Source of the DNA: Paenirhizobium naphthalenivorans
Lineage (GTDB): Bacteria; Pseudomonadota; Alphaproteobacteria; Rhizobiales; Rhizobiaceae
DNA: 64,000 nt
NCBI RefSeq assembly: GCF_007992095.1
Contig: NZ_BJZP01000024.1
Span: 1-64,000, forward strand
Reading direction: 5' to 3'
Shown here: piece after piece, positions 53,042 through 62,473 of the stretch
Numbering within the stretch: the stretch's first letter is position 1
Layout: each line of letters opens with the position of its first letter
Made by a program: the position numbers and the translations under genes
Notes under the pieces: generated by a model
Seen by the model: only the letters and a program-made list of their open reading frames with translations
Database searches by the model: none
Told to the model about the DNA's origin: nothing

Positions 53042-53671
53042 ATGACAAAAGCGCTGCTTTTGATCGACATCCAGAACGGCTTCTGCCCGGGCGGCAATCT
53101 GCCGGTCGCCGAAGGCGACCAGGTCGTGCCGGTCGCCAATGCGTTGATGAAGAGTGGTCACTATGATCTCGTCGTCGCCTCACAGGACTGGCACCCGGCC
53201 AATCACGGCAGCTTCGCCTCGCAGCATGACGGCAAAAAAGCCTTCGACATGGGAGAATTGTCCGGCAAGCCGCAGATGTTATGGCCCGACCATTGCGTGC
53301 AGGGCACGCCCGACGCCGAGTTTCACCCGGACCTCGACACCACCACTATCGCCTATGTGCAGAGGAAGGGCGAAAACCCCGCCGTCGACAGCTATTCCGC
53401 CTTCCGCGACAATGACCGCGCCGCCCTGACAGGCCTTGCCGAATATCTGAGGTCGAAGGGCGTCACGCAGCTCGATCTCATGGGTCTTGCCACCGACTAT
53501 TGCGTCAAGTTCTCGGCACTCGACGCGCTCGACATGCTGCCGGGCGTTGCCGTCCGCTTCATCGAGGACGGTTCGCGCGGTATCGACCCGGCAGGCGTCG
53601 AGGCCGCAATCGCCGAGATGCGCGCAGCCGGTATCAAGGTGGCGTCGAGCAAGGCGGTGCTCAGCGCGTGA
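53042..53671 (+). CDS. pncA: Nicotinamidase
   Basis: A 209-residue amidohydrolase that converts nicotinamide to nicotinate for NAD salvage, and also activates pyrazinamide. The catalytic triad is Asp9 (LLLIDIQNGF), Lys109 (AYVQRKGENP) and Cys154 (GLATDYCVKFSALDA). Metal ligands are expected at Asp49 and His51 (ASQDWHPANHGSF) and His84 (WPDHCVQGT). GGAAAGGAC upstream supports the ATG at 53042. It is followed by panC after 109 bases, another cofactor-synthesis gene, but probably a separate transcript. Confidence 0.95.
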   Translation: MTKALLLIDIQNGFCPGGNLPVAEGDQVVPVANALMKSGHYDLVVASQDWHPANHGSFASQHDGKKAFDMGELSGKPQMLWPDHCVQGTPDAEFHPDLDTTTIAYVQRKGENPAVDSYSAFRDNDRAALTGLAEYLRSKGVTQLDLMGLATDYCVKFSALDALDMLPGVAVRFIEDGSRGIDPAGVEAAIAEMRAAGIKVASSKAVLSA

Positions 53672-53780
53672 CGGGCCCGGAGCCACAAGCCTGCCGGTGC
53701 CCCCCTCGTTCGACTGATTGATTTCCTTGGCCATCCACGTTACGGGACCATCGCGCCACAGGGTATCGCGGAGGATCGAT

Positions 53781-54653
53781 ATGGAGACCGTTACCACCAT
53801 TGCCGAACTGAGGGCAAGGCTTGCGCCCCATCGCCAGGCCGGCAGAGCGATTGGTTTCGTCCCGACCATGGGGTACCTGCACAAGGGCCATCTGACGCTG
53901 GTCGAGCGAGCCAAGGCGGAGAACGCGGTGACCGTCATATCGATCTTCGTCAACCCGCTGCAATTCGGCGCCAACGAAGATCTGGCGAAATATCCACGCG
54001 ATCTTGCCCGCGACAGCGCACTTCTGGAAACAGCCGGTGTCGACTTCCTCTTCGCGCCCGGTGTGACCGACATGTATCCGCGGCCGATGGAAACGCTGGT
54101 CGACGTGCCGAAGCTCGGCTCTGAACTCGAAGGCGCTGCCCGACCGGGCCATTTTGCCGGTGTTGCCACCGTCGTCACCAAGCTTTTCAACATCGTCCAG
54201 CCGGACGCCGCCTATTTCGGCGAGAAGGATTTCCAGCAGGTGGCGATCATCCGCCGCATGGTGGAGGATCTCGCTCAGCCGGTCCGTGTCGTGCCAGTGC
54301 CGACCGTGCGCGAGACGGATGGGCTTGCCTGCTCGTCGCGCAATCTCTACCTGACGACGGAGCAGCGCGCGGCAGCCGTGATCGTGCCAAGCGCGCTCGA
54401 CGAGGCGGCGAGACTGATCCGCTCAGGACTTGTTGACACGACAACGCTCGAGGCCAGGATCGCCGACTTCATTCGCGGTGAACCGCTCGCCGACCCGGAA
54501 ATCGTGGCGCTGCGCGATCCCCTGACCCTGGCCGCAGTCGGTACGGTCTCCGGGCCGGTCCTGCTACTGCTCTTCGTGCGCATCGGCCAGACAAGGCTGC
54601 TCGACAACAGGGTCATAGACATCGCATCGGAACACGACATGGAGGCCGCCTGA
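53781..54653 (+). CDS. panC: Pantothenate synthetase
   Basis: A 290-residue enzyme joining pantoate and beta-alanine with ATP to give pantothenate (vitamin B5). The adenylate-forming features are [14 protein letters not shown] with His34 and His37, [34 protein letters not shown] and ACSSRNLYL, the KMSKS-like loop. GGAGGATCGAT precedes the ATG at 53781. panB begins one base after its stop codon. Confidence 0.96.
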   Translation: METVTTIAELRARLAPHRQAGRAIGFVPTMGYLHKGHLTLVERAKAENAVTVISIFVNPLQFGANEDLAKYPRDLARDSALLETAGVDFLFAPGVTDMYPRPMETLVDVPKLGSELEGAARPGHFAGVATVVTKLFNIVQPDAAYFGEKDFQQVAIIRRMVEDLAQPVRVVPVPTVRETDGLACSSRNLYLTTEQRAAAVIVPSALDEAARLIRSGLVDTTTLEARIADFIRGEPLADPEIVALRDPLTLAAVGTVSGPVLLLLFVRIGQTRLLDNRVIDIASEHDMEAA

Positions 54654-54654
54654 C

Positions 54655-55482
54655 ATGAGCACACCGCCCCGCCAGAAGCGCCTGACACCGGCTGACATCA
54701 CTGCCCTCAAAGGCGTGCGACCGGCCGTGTGCCTGACCGCCTACACCACGCCGATGACGCGACTCTTTGATCCACATTGCGACCTGCTGCTCGTCGGCGA
54801 CAGCCTCGGCATGGTGCTCTACGGCATGGACTCCACCGTCGGCGTCACCCTCGAGATGATGATCGCCCACGGACAGGCCGTCATGCGCGGCGCAAGTCGC
54901 GCCTGCGTCATCGTCGACCTGCCTTTCGGCAGCTATCAGGAATCCAGGGAACAGGCCTTCCGCACCGCTGTCCGCATCATGAAGGAAACCGGCTGCGATG
55001 GCATCAAGCTCGAGGGTGGCGAGGAGATGGCGGACACCGTCGCCTTTCTCGTCTCGCGCGGCGTTCCCGTCTTCGGCCATGTCGGACTGATGCCCCAGCA
55101 GGTCAACACCGCCGGCGGCTACCGCTCCAAGGGCCATAGCGACAAGGAGGCCGACAAGATCCGCCGCGATGCCCGCGCCATCGACGAGGCCGGCGCCTTC
55201 GCCATCGTCATTGAGGGTACCGTCGAGCCGCTGGCCCGCGAGATCACCGGCGCCGTTTCCGCCGCCACCATCGGCATCGGCGCGTCTCCCGCCTGTGACG
55301 GCCAGGTGCTGGTCTCGGACGACATGCTCGGCCTGTTCAATGATTTCAAACCACGCTTCGTCAAACACTTCGCCGACCTCGCCGGCGTGATCTCGAAGGC
55401 GGCGGAAGACTATGCCGGAGAAGTCCGCGCCCGCAGCTTCCCTGGCCCGGAACACACCTTCCAGATCCGCCCGAAGAAATAG
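54655..55482 (+). CDS. panB: 3-methyl-2-oxobutanoate hydroxymethyltransferase
   Basis: A 275-residue enzyme that makes ketopantoate from 2-ketoisovalerate, an intermediate also of valine synthesis, and methylene-tetrahydrofolate. Landmarks are [60 protein letters not shown] and [10 protein letters not shown]. The panC-panB order, one base apart, means coupled expression of two successive pathway steps. Confidence 0.96.
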   Translation: MSTPPRQKRLTPADITALKGVRPAVCLTAYTTPMTRLFDPHCDLLLVGDSLGMVLYGMDSTVGVTLEMMIAHGQAVMRGASRACVIVDLPFGSYQESREQAFRTAVRIMKETGCDGIKLEGGEEMADTVAFLVSRGVPVFGHVGLMPQQVNTAGGYRSKGHSDKEADKIRRDARAIDEAGAFAIVIEGTVEPLAREITGAVSAATIGIGASPACDGQVLVSDDMLGLFNDFKPRFVKHFADLAGVISKAAEDYAGEVRARSFPGPEHTFQIRPKK

Positions 55483-55494
55483 GCGCAACAGCCA

Positions 55495-55517
55495 GCCCGG
55501 CGGATCAGACGCCGGGC
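55495..55517. terminator. Terminator hairpin between panB and DUF2164
   Basis: A perfect 8-base stem GCCCGGCG / CGCCGGGC with a 7-base loop lies between the two convergent stop codons and overlaps the DUF2164 stop (55505-55507). No T-run; probably bidirectional. Confidence 0.5.
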
Positions 55518-55753
55518 GCCTGCTCCAACTGGTAGATCGCATCGTTGATTGCATCGATCTGGTTGGTGATCACCGCCTGGGCGTCATAGAGACCGCGATT
55601 GTAAAAATGCGCGCCGATCTCCTTGGCGAAGAACTCCAGCATCGCCTCCGCCTCGAACCGGCCGACGTCGAGCTCAAACTCGGAGAGGAAATAGTCCCGC
55701 ACGCGCGCGACGATCGCCGCCTGGTCGTCGGTGGAAAAATCGAGTTTCGGCAA
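55505..55753 (-). CDS. DUF2164 family protein
   Basis: An 82-residue protein matching DUF2164: ARVRDYFLSEFELDVGRFEA, EFFAKEIGAHFYNRGLYDAQ and a helical end (INDAIYQLEQAP). Function unknown. The start is a TTG at 55753 with AAGGA 8 bases upstream, giving the family-like MPKLDFS; another TTG at 55786 would add eleven residues. No ATG is available in frame. It converges on panB. Confidence 0.85.
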   Translation of the reverse strand: MPKLDFSTDDQAAIVARVRDYFLSEFELDVGRFEAEAMLEFFAKEIGAHFYNRGLYDAQAVITNQIDAINDAIYQLEQAPGV

Positions 55754-55902
55754 AAGCCCGTTCCTTGTGTTGTCCCCATTGTCCAATAGAGACCGAGACT
55801 AGGGCCACATGTCAGGGGAATCAATCGACCCATAAGCCTTATTCGTTTGTGATGCGAAGGGCTTGGCTCTATTGGCTCTGCTCAAACGAGGTACGACAAC
55901 CG

Positions 55903-56616
55903 ATGAGATCCGACTTTACCGAGGGCTTGCGCGGCAGCGTGCCGATCCTCGTCTCCACCGTTCCCTTCGCCGCACTCTTTGGCGCGATCGCGGTCAACAA
56001 CGGCCAGACGGTGGCCGAGGCGACACTGATGAGCGCAGTCATCTTCGCCGGCGCCAGCCAGCTGGTCGGCATCGAGTTGTTCGGTCATTCCATGCCGGTC
56101 TGGGTCATCGTACTGTCGATCGTCGCCGTCAATTTCCGCCATATCCTTTATTCGGCGGCAATCACCCCGTTCGTAGCGCATTTCTCCCCGGCCCAGAAAG
56201 CCGCGTCCTTCTTCCTCCTGACTGATCCGCAATTCGCGCAGACACTGACGCGCGGCGAGACCGGAAGGAGGGTTTCCTTTGCCTGGTACATGGGATTTGC
56301 CGCGACGATCTATATCGGCTGGGTCAGCGTCACGGCGATCGGCGCCGGCTTCGGCAAACTCATCGGTGATCCGAAGGCGCTCGGCTTGGACGTTCTTCTG
56401 CCGATCTATTTCATGGGCCTGGTGTTCGGCTTCCGCAAACGGCCTAACTTTCTCGGCGTGGTCTTCGTCAGCGCGCTAGTCTCGATCCTTGCCCAGAGGT
56501 TCGTCGGCTCGCCCTGGCATGTCAGCATCGGCGCTCTTGCCGGCGTCCTGCTTGCCGCACTACTGCCACCGAAGCCCGCACCAACCATCGGCATCGAACC
56601 GGAGGGCGAGGCATGA
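55903..56616 (+). CDS. azlC: AzlC-family branched-chain amino acid exporter, large subunit
   Basis: A 237-residue membrane protein with about seven spans. FTEGLRGSVPILVSTVPFAA, FAGASQLVGIELFG and VAVNFRHILYSAAI are AzlC signatures. With AzlD it exports branched-chain amino acids or analogues. CGAGGTACGAC precedes the ATG at 55903. An upstream in-frame Met (55849 region) would add a short non-family leader. The azlD start overlaps its stop. A link with the ilv genes in this window is plausible but not shown. Confidence 0.92.
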   Translation: MRSDFTEGLRGSVPILVSTVPFAALFGAIAVNNGQTVAEATLMSAVIFAGASQLVGIELFGHSMPVWVIVLSIVAVNFRHILYSAAITPFVAHFSPAQKAASFFLLTDPQFAQTLTRGETGRRVSFAWYMGFAATIYIGWVSVTAIGAGFGKLIGDPKALGLDVLLPIYFMGLVFGFRKRPNFLGVVFVSALVSILAQRFVGSPWHVSIGALAGVLLAALLPPKPAPTIGIEPEGEA

Positions 56617-56924
56617 GCGAATTGTTCACGCCCCATATGACGCTGCTGATCCTGGCCGGCGCGGTCGCCACCTACCTGACGCGGATCGGCGGCTATCTCT
56701 TGATCAGCCGGCTGAAGAACGTGCCACCACGCGTCGATGCCGCGCTCAACGCCGTCCCGGCCGCGGTTTTGACCACCCTCGTCGCACCCGCCTTCTTCAC
56801 CGGCGGCATTGACGTCAAGGTGGCCATGGCCGTGTCGCTGGCGATCGGGTTCGGCGCCTCGTCCATCCCCATGCTGATCGGCGGCTGGATCGCCGTGATG
56901 GTCATGCGCCATCTGATCGGCTGA
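56613..56924 (+). CDS. azlD: AzlD-family transporter subunit
   Basis: A 103-residue membrane protein with four spans. LAGAVATYLTRIGGYLLISR and LNAVPAAVLTTLVAPAFFTG are the AzlD pattern. It starts with an ATGA overlap with azlC, so the two-subunit exporter is made from coupled translation. Its last 23 bases overlap the end of the convergent aminopeptidase gene. Confidence 0.92.
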   Translation: MSELFTPHMTLLILAGAVATYLTRIGGYLLISRLKNVPPRVDAALNAVPAAVLTTLVAPAFFTGGIDVKVAMAVSLAIGFGASSIPMLIGGWIAVMVMRHLIG

Positions 56925-58749
56925 ACGGCTCGGTCGCCCGCTCCAGCCAGGCCCGCGCCTTCTCGTCATGCAGCAAAGGCATCAGTTCGGCACGGGTCTT
57001 GGCGTGATAATTGTCGAGCCAGCGCAACTCCTCGCGGGTCAGCAAATCGGTCACGACGAGATACCTGTCGATCGGCACATAGGTCAGGGTCTCGAAGCGC
57101 ATCATCGGCATGTCGCCGCCCTCGACCGGCTCCAGGTCGCGGACATAGACGAGGTTCTCGATACGAATGCCGAACGATCCGGGTCGATAATAGCCCGGTT
57201 CATTGGAAAGGATCATGCCGGGCAAGAGCTCCTGGGTTGCCAGACGCGAGATCCGCTGAGGTCCCTCATGCACAGAAAGGAAAGAACCGACGCCGTGTCC
57301 GGTGCCGTGAGCAAAATCCGCTCCAGCCTTCCACAACGCGATGCGGGCCAGCGGATCGAGGTCACAACCGCGCGTGCCCTTGGGGAACCGCGCGGTGCTG
57401 ATGGCGATCATGCCCTTAAGAACAAGCGTGAAGAAACGCTTCTGCTCATCGGAAACGGCACCGATCGCCAGAGTCCGGGTGATGTCAGTCGTGCCGTTGA
57501 CATATTGCGCGCCGCTGTCGATCAGGAACAACTCCCCGGAGTTGAGCAGACGGTCGGTCGTCGTCGTCACGCGGTAATGAATCACCGCCCCATGCTCGCC
57601 GGCGCCAGAGATCGTGTCGAAGGAAATATCCTTGAGCGGATTCTGCATCCGCTCGCCGACCCGCATGCGGGCTGCCTCAAGCGCCTGCGCTGCGTCGATT
57701 TCGCTGACTGTGCCGGGATGCTGATCATCGAGCCAGGACAGGAATTCGACGACCGCCACGCCATCCTGCAAATGGGCGACCGCCGAACCGTTGAGCTCGA
57801 CACTGTTCTTCACCGCGCGGGCGATCTTGGCCGGATCGTCGCCTGGCACGACCGTACCGCCATGGCCACGGATCAGCTCGACAAGGGCAAAGGGCGCAAG
57901 CTCCGGGTCAACGAGAATACGACGTCCCTCAACCGCCAGCTTTTCCAGATGGGCGATCAGCAGCCGCGGATCGAGCTGCTTGCAAAGCTGGCCGAGATAG
58001 GATTCAACCTCGATATCGGTCTTGCGCTTGTCGAGAAAGAGCTCGGCCGATCCATCGGCATTGATAATGGCCCGTGCCAGCGGATGCGGCGTGTGCGGCA
58101 CGTCGCATCCGCGAATGTTGAAGATCCACGCGATCGACGAGGGATCGGTAATCAGCGCCGCATCGACCTGCTTCTCTGAAAGGTCGGCGGAGATCCTGGC
58201 GATCTTGTCCTTGGCGAGCACACCGGAATACTCGATCGGCTGGATGACGACCTGCCCGAGCGGCTCGTCCGGGCGATCTGTCCAGATGGTGTCGAGCGGA
58301 TTGACGGGAAGGACGACGAGTGTGCCGTTATGCTCGGCGAGCGCCTTCTCCAGCCGCAGCACGTCCTGGCTTGTATGCAGCCATGGGTCGATGCCGAGAC
58401 GGAAGCCCTCGTACGCATGCTTGGAGATCCACTTGTGCGGCGGCTCGCCGACGAGATCGCCGGCCGTGAACACCGCCGGATCGACCTGTTCGGCCAATTG
58501 CGTCACATAGCGCCCGTCGACGAATACCATGGCCTTTGACGCGGTGATCAGCGCCTGGCCGGCCGAACCGGTAAAACCTGTCAGCCAGGACAGTCGCTCG
58601 GCGCATGCAGGCACATATTCGCCCTGATACTCATCGGCCCGCGTCACCAGAAAACCATCGATGCCGAGCGCCTCGAACCGAGCCCGGAGCGCCCCGACCC
58701 TTTCGCAACCGAATTGCGGGGAGGATGTGACATCAAAAGACTGAAACAT
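56902..58749 (-). CDS. Aminopeptidase P family M24 metallopeptidase
   Basis: A 615-residue X-prolyl aminopeptidase, the long form with two N-terminal creatinase-like domains before the pita-bread catalytic domain. Metal ligands are visible in LIDSGAQYVNGTTDITRTL (two Asp), HGTGHGVGSFLSVHEGP (His), LSNEPGYY (Glu) and IRIENLVYV (Glu). The start is the ATG at 58749 (MFQSFDVTSS); the frame runs further upstream to 58947, but that stretch is unlike the family. The 3' end overlaps azlD by 23 bases on the opposite strand. Confidence 0.93.
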   Translation of the reverse strand: MFQSFDVTSSPQFGCERVGALRARFEALGIDGFLVTRADEYQGEYVPACAERLSWLTGFTGSAGQALITASKAMVFVDGRYVTQLAEQVDPAVFTAGDLVGEPPHKWISKHAYEGFRLGIDPWLHTSQDVLRLEKALAEHNGTLVVLPVNPLDTIWTDRPDEPLGQVVIQPIEYSGVLAKDKIARISADLSEKQVDAALITDPSSIAWIFNIRGCDVPHTPHPLARAIINADGSAELFLDKRKTDIEVESYLGQLCKQLDPRLLIAHLEKLAVEGRRILVDPELAPFALVELIRGHGGTVVPGDDPAKIARAVKNSVELNGSAVAHLQDGVAVVEFLSWLDDQHPGTVSEIDAAQALEAARMRVGERMQNPLKDISFDTISGAGEHGAVIHYRVTTTTDRLLNSGELFLIDSGAQYVNGTTDITRTLAIGAVSDEQKRFFTLVLKGMIAISTARFPKGTRGCDLDPLARIALWKAGADFAHGTGHGVGSFLSVHEGPQRISRLATQELLPGMILSNEPGYYRPGSFGIRIENLVYVRDLEPVEGGDMPMMRFETLTYVPIDRYLVVTDLLTREELRWLDNYHAKTRAELMPLLHDEKARAWLERATEPFSRSDGA

Positions 58750-59037
58750 GAGGAGCGCCTTCTTAGGGGAATCTGGATGCTCCTTATAGCAAGCCGCGCC
58801 ACTCCTGCACCATGGCAAAGCTGCCGGCAACAGTGCACCCAGCGATACCGCACAGCACCAGAATTGAAGCAAGACGCCTAAAAATTGATCATAGATTTGC
58901 CAAATCGCAGACAAAACCCATAGACATATGCGCGAAACGCATGACACCCATGTAGTATCTCCTCTGTCTCAAAGCGTTTGCAGTGCTTATATGAAGCTCA
59001 ACGAACAATGAAAATGCAACCCGCTAGGAACATGACA

Positions 59038-59211
59038 ATGGCAAACTCTATCTTCCGCAATGCCTTTCAGCGCCTTGTCGCAGCACGCGAACTCCAGGCC
59101 AGCCGCTACGTCAACGGCGCCCTAATGAGCCTGGACGACGAAACCCTGAAGTCCATGGGTACAAGCCGTGAAGAACTGCGTCGCAAGGGCGCCCGCGCCA
59201 CCGCATTCTGA
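59038..59211 (+). CDS. Small DUF1127-like protein
   Basis: A 57-residue basic protein. The C-terminal half (LMSLDDETLKSMGTSREELR) matches the core of DUF1127 proteins (LxxLDDxTLKDIGxxRxEIR). DUF1127 small proteins in rhizobia help RNA turnover and phosphate or stress responses, but no function can be assigned here. The ATG at 59038 is fixed by AGGAA 8 bases upstream. A strong hairpin with T-rich flanks follows at 59313. Confidence 0.78.
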   Translation: MANSIFRNAFQRLVAARELQASRYVNGALMSLDDETLKSMGTSREELRRKGARATAF

Positions 59212-59312
59212 TCGCCACCTTCGGGCGGACGGGTCTACGACCCGATCAAATCACTTACCTGCTTGTAGCTCTCCTCCCAAAGCTCGCAGGTCCAGATCAG
59301 GCGACTGATCCG

Positions 59313-59347
59313 AAAAAGGCGGCATCGATGATGCCGCCTTTTTCGTT
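59313..59347. terminator. Strong bidirectional intrinsic terminator
   Basis: A perfect 14-base stem (AAAAAGGCGGCATC / GATGCCGCCTTTTT) with a 3-base loop, with T-runs on both strands (CCTTTTTCGTTTT on the plus strand, and the complement of GAAAAAGG on the minus). It serves the DUF1127-like gene on the plus strand and prmA on the minus strand. Confidence 0.85.
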
Positions 59348-59409
59348 TTCCCAGATTACGAGACGTTATGCACGCAGAGCAATGCTGCAATGCAAAACAT
59401 CTTGACGCT

Positions 59410-60300
59410 TCAGAGCACCCCGCGCCCGTGGCGCAGATGGATCGTCACCCAGCCGTTGCGCCAAATGGTCCGGACATGAGCGAGCCCCGCGCCCTTATAG
59501 GCGGCGATCACCTTCCAGCGCTGGCTGGCAAGAATGCCGGACAGGATGACCGAACCGCCGGGCGCCAGGTGAGTGACCAACTGCGGCGCCATCTTCATCA
59601 ACGGCCGGGCGAGAATATTGGCGATGATCAGATCGAACGGGCCATATTCAGCAAAAGCGGTGGAATGGAAGCCCGGCGCCACGCGGAACCCGATACCCTC
59701 GACGATCCCGTTGCTGCGCGCATTGCCCTCGGCCACCTTGACGGCGATCGGATCAATGTCGGTTGCCAGGACGGGTATCCGCTTCAACTTGCGCACGGCA
59801 ATCGCCAGCACACCACTACCCGTTCCGAGATCGAGCGCGTTACGGACCGGCCGCGAGCGAACGACCTCGCCGATCATTTCGAGGCAGCCGGCAGTCGTGC
59901 CGTGATGCCCCGTTCCGAAGGCCTGGCCAGCCTCTATTTCGATCGCCAGATCGTTGACCCGCACCTTGTCGCGATCATGCGCGCCATGGACGATGAAACG
60001 CCCTGCCCTGACCGGCTTCAGCCCCTCGAGCGACTTGGCGATCCAATCGATCTGCGGCAACACTTCCCGGTCGATCACCAGATCAGCGAAATCGGCGGAA
60101 AACAGCTCTTCGAGGCGAGCGAGAATTTCCGCCTCCTCCTCGACCATCATGTAGACGGAGGCCTCCCAGACGTCGTTCTTCTCGTCCACCTCTGTGGTGG
60201 CGATCGCCACGTCCTCCTCCCCGAAACACACGGTCATGAGATCAAGGATCTCTGTCGCCAGTGCTTCGGTTGTGGTTACAAAGAGGCGGATTTCACTCAC
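59410..60300 (-). CDS. prmA: Ribosomal protein L11 methyltransferase
   Basis: A 296-residue SAM-dependent enzyme that methylates L11 in the large ribosomal subunit. The N-terminal about 100 residues form the L11-binding domain. The methyltransferase domain begins at ALDLGTGSGVLAIAVRKLK (SAM glycine motif) and includes DLIIANILARPLMKMAPQL with the NxxxxP-like catalytic loop and LSGILASQ. Upstream on this strand (past 60300) lie 124 bases before sco1's 3' end. It ends near the bidirectional terminator at 59313. Confidence 0.95.
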   Translation of the reverse strand: MSEIRLFVTTTEALATEILDLMTVCFGEEDVAIATTEVDEKNDVWEASVYMMVEEEAEILARLEELFSADFADLVIDREVLPQIDWIAKSLEGLKPVRAGRFIVHGAHDRDKVRVNDLAIEIEAGQAFGTGHHGTTAGCLEMIGEVVRSRPVRNALDLGTGSGVLAIAVRKLKRIPVLATDIDPIAVKVAEGNARSNGIVEGIGFRVAPGFHSTAFAEYGPFDLIIANILARPLMKMAPQLVTHLAPGGSVILSGILASQRWKVIAAYKGAGLAHVRTIWRNGWVTIHLRHGRGVL

Positions 60301-60424
60301 GGTCGGTCATCCTGTCGCAAAGGGAGAGAACGGGACGACGACAGATCGCCGCCCGGCGCTTGCGCCTGCGGTACAACGCGACGAGGCCGATGGCAACAGG
60401 CGAACCACACGGAGGCCACCGCCG

Positions 60425-61024
60425 TCAGCCTTTGGCAAGGTTCTCGAGCTTTTTGATCGCGACGTCCGGGTTCTCACCGTAGGAGATCGTGCCGACGAAG
60501 CGGCCGTCCTTATCAAGCAGAAAGATCGAGGCCGTGTGATCCATGGTGTAGTCACCGTTTGGATCCTTCTCGTCGAGCGGGATCTTCTTGGCATAGACAC
60601 GGAAGCCCTTGATCACCTCGCCCACCTTTGCCGGATCGCCGGCAATGCCGATTACGCGGTCGGTGACGTTGGAGATATAGGCACCAAGCATTTCCGGCGT
60701 GTCGCGTTCCGGATCGACGGTAACGAAATAGGCCTGCAACTTGGTTTTGTCCGGATCGACCTTAGCCAGCCAGCCATTGAGCTCGAACAGCGTCGTAGGG
60801 CAGACCTCAGGGCAATGGGTGAAGCCAAAGAACAGCGCCGTCGGCTTGCCACGAAAGGCCTGCTCGGTGATAGGCTTGCCGTTCTGGTCGACAAGCGAGA
60901 AAGGCACGCCGAACGGCGCTTCGGCGATTTTGTCTTTGGTATCGGTCACCACCAGCGTCAGCCAGCCGAGCACGCCGGCAAGGACAAGAACGCCGGCCCA
61001 GAGGATAATGCGCAAAGTTTTCAT
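60425..61024 (-). CDS. SCO1/SenC family copper chaperone
   Basis: A 199-residue membrane-anchored thioredoxin-fold protein. One N-terminal span (IILWAGVLVLAGVLGWLTLV) precedes the metal-binding CPEVC at residues 71-75 (Cys71, Cys75) and His163 in YTMDHTASIFLL. Sco proteins insert copper into the CuA site of cytochrome oxidase. No oxidase genes are in the window; the chaperone is encoded alone, next to a small membrane protein. Confidence 0.94.
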   Translation of the reverse strand: MKTLRIILWAGVLVLAGVLGWLTLVVTDTKDKIAEAPFGVPFSLVDQNGKPITEQAFRGKPTALFFGFTHCPEVCPTTLFELNGWLAKVDPDKTKLQAYFVTVDPERDTPEMLGAYISNVTDRVIGIAGDPAKVGEVIKGFRVYAKKIPLDEKDPNGDYTMDHTASIFLLDKDGRFVGTISYGENPDVAIKKLENLAKG

Positions 61025-61158
61025 AGATGGTCCAATTCCCGTGACACGCGTGCATGATACACCCCGCCGTTAGGGTCTCAGAGAGCAAAGCGCAAATCAA
61101 CTCGCTGTCTATTATCCCAGACGCGCCGATTTGCCTCAGGGAAACTGGTTTGGCCACC

Positions 61159-61317
61159 TCACAGACAGGATGACAGACCGTTCTCAGCCAAGGTCAGCAC
61201 GATATCGGCGCCGAATCGCACCCAACCGGCAAACACCAGCACACTGAACAGCCCGCCCGCGAGAACAAGGGCAGCGATCAGCAGGTGGTTCGAGCGTCCT
61301 GATGCGACATGGTCCAT
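61159..61317 (-). CDS. Small single-span membrane protein
   Basis: A 52-residue protein with one hydrophobic helix (LLIAALVLAGGLFSVLVFAG) between a basic start and a short end. I do not recognise the family. The ATG at 61317 is chosen because an earlier start would add a Cys/Tyr/Pro-rich extension. It lies 134 bases upstream of sco1 on the same strand, and might belong to that transcript. Translation is not certain. Confidence 0.5.
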   Translation of the reverse strand: MDHVASGRSNHLLIAALVLAGGLFSVLVFAGWVRFGADIVLTLAENGLSSCL

Positions 61318-61453
61318 GCTCCGTAGATAATATGGGCAAGCGCCCGGATAAAGAAGAAAGTTCAAGCTACCCAAGAAACTTGATGACTATCGGGGAACCT
61401 TCTGCGAGCTTTCACCCATGCAGTAATTCAAGGGCACGTCTTGGGAGGGACGA

Positions 61454-62242
61454 ATGGAGGAACAGGTCATTCAAGCGCCACCGCAGCCTAAAATGCGGAT
61501 CAATCATCTCGAGATGAAAGACGTGGCGGCGGCACTGGCCGAGGGAGTGAGGGATTTCCGCCGGTTTCCACTGTTCGGTCTGTTCTTCGGCGGCATCTAT
61601 GTCCTCGGCGGGATCTTCATCGTTGCCGTGCTGAACCTCTACCATCAACCATGGATGATCATCCCGGTCGCGATAGGCTTCCCGCTAATTGGGCCGTTTG
61701 TTGCCGTCGGGCTCTACGAAATCAGCCGCCGCCACGAACGTGGCGATCCGATCACCTGGCACGGGGTGCTGACCGAAGTCTTCCGACAGCGCGAACGACA
61801 GCTGTCATGGATGGCCTTTGCCGTGCTCTTCATCTTCTGGATCTGGATCTATCAGGTCCGGCTGCTGCTTGCGCTCTTTCTCGGCTTCAAGATTCCGGCC
61901 TCGCTCGCCGCTTTCACTACGATCGTGACGACGACGCCGGAAGGCATACTGTTCCTGCTGGTCGGCACGATCGTCGGCGGCGTGATCGCCACGCTGCTCT
62001 TTTCGTTGACCGTCATCTCCATGCCGTTGCTGCTCGATCACGACATCGATTTCGTTACCGCCATGCTGACCAGCATCCGCACAGTGACGCAGAACCCCGC
62101 GCCGATGCTGGCCTTCGGCCTCGTCGTCGCGGTGACGGCATTCCTCGCGCTTCTACCAGCCTTCGCCGGCCTGCTCGTCGCGCTGCCGGTCCTCGGCCAT
62201 TCCACCTGGCACCTCTATCGAAGGGCCATCACGACAGGCTAA
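61454..62242 (+). CDS. DUF2189 family membrane protein
   Basis: A 262-residue membrane protein with six hydrophobic segments (FGGIYVLGGIFIVAVLNLYH, PWMIIPVAIGFPLIGPFVAV, AFAVLFIFWIWIYQVRLLLA, GTIVGGVIATLLFSLTVISM, AFGLVVAVTAFLALLPAFAG and a last short one). The initial part MKDVAAALAEGVRDFRRFP and the ISRRHERGDPITW segment are the DUF2189 pattern. Function unknown, perhaps linked to cytochrome c oxidase or stress in other bacteria. GGGAGGGACGA before the ATG at 61454 is a good ribosome binding site. Confidence 0.86.
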   Translation: MEEQVIQAPPQPKMRINHLEMKDVAAALAEGVRDFRRFPLFGLFFGGIYVLGGIFIVAVLNLYHQPWMIIPVAIGFPLIGPFVAVGLYEISRRHERGDPITWHGVLTEVFRQRERQLSWMAFAVLFIFWIWIYQVRLLLALFLGFKIPASLAAFTTIVTTTPEGILFLLVGTIVGGVIATLLFSLTVISMPLLLDHDIDFVTAMLTSIRTVTQNPAPMLAFGLVVAVTAFLALLPAFAGLLVALPVLGHSTWHLYRRAITTG

Positions 62243-62249
62243 GCGCAAA

Positions 62250-62280
62250 CCCGGCGGCGCATCTTTTTTCCGCCGCCGGG
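62250..62280. terminator. GC-rich hairpin after the DUF2189 gene
   Basis: CCCGGCGGCG and CGCCGCCGGG form a perfect 10-base stem around a T-rich 11-base loop just after the stop codon. No T-run follows, so it may be a terminator or an mRNA-stabilising hairpin. The following 190 bases before the chemotaxis gene hold nothing else that I can support. Confidence 0.5.
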
Positions 62281-62473
62281 CAAACCGACGACTGAAAGAC
62301 TATTATCTGTTGCTTAACTAGTATTAGCGATAAATTCTGCGGTGAGACGACTGTTTCAGTCATTCGGACATGACGTTCACCGGGACACGTTAATCTTTCC
62401 TCGGGCCTCAACATTCACAATCGAAACCGCCGATGTCCTCATGTCGGCGCTTGGCCGGGCCATCGGGGGGTGC

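Noticed and set aside
58750..58947. N-terminal extension of the aminopeptidase P gene
   Set aside because: The added residues are hydrophobic and Cys/Trp-rich, unlike the family; the ATG at 58749 aligns with the expected N-terminus.
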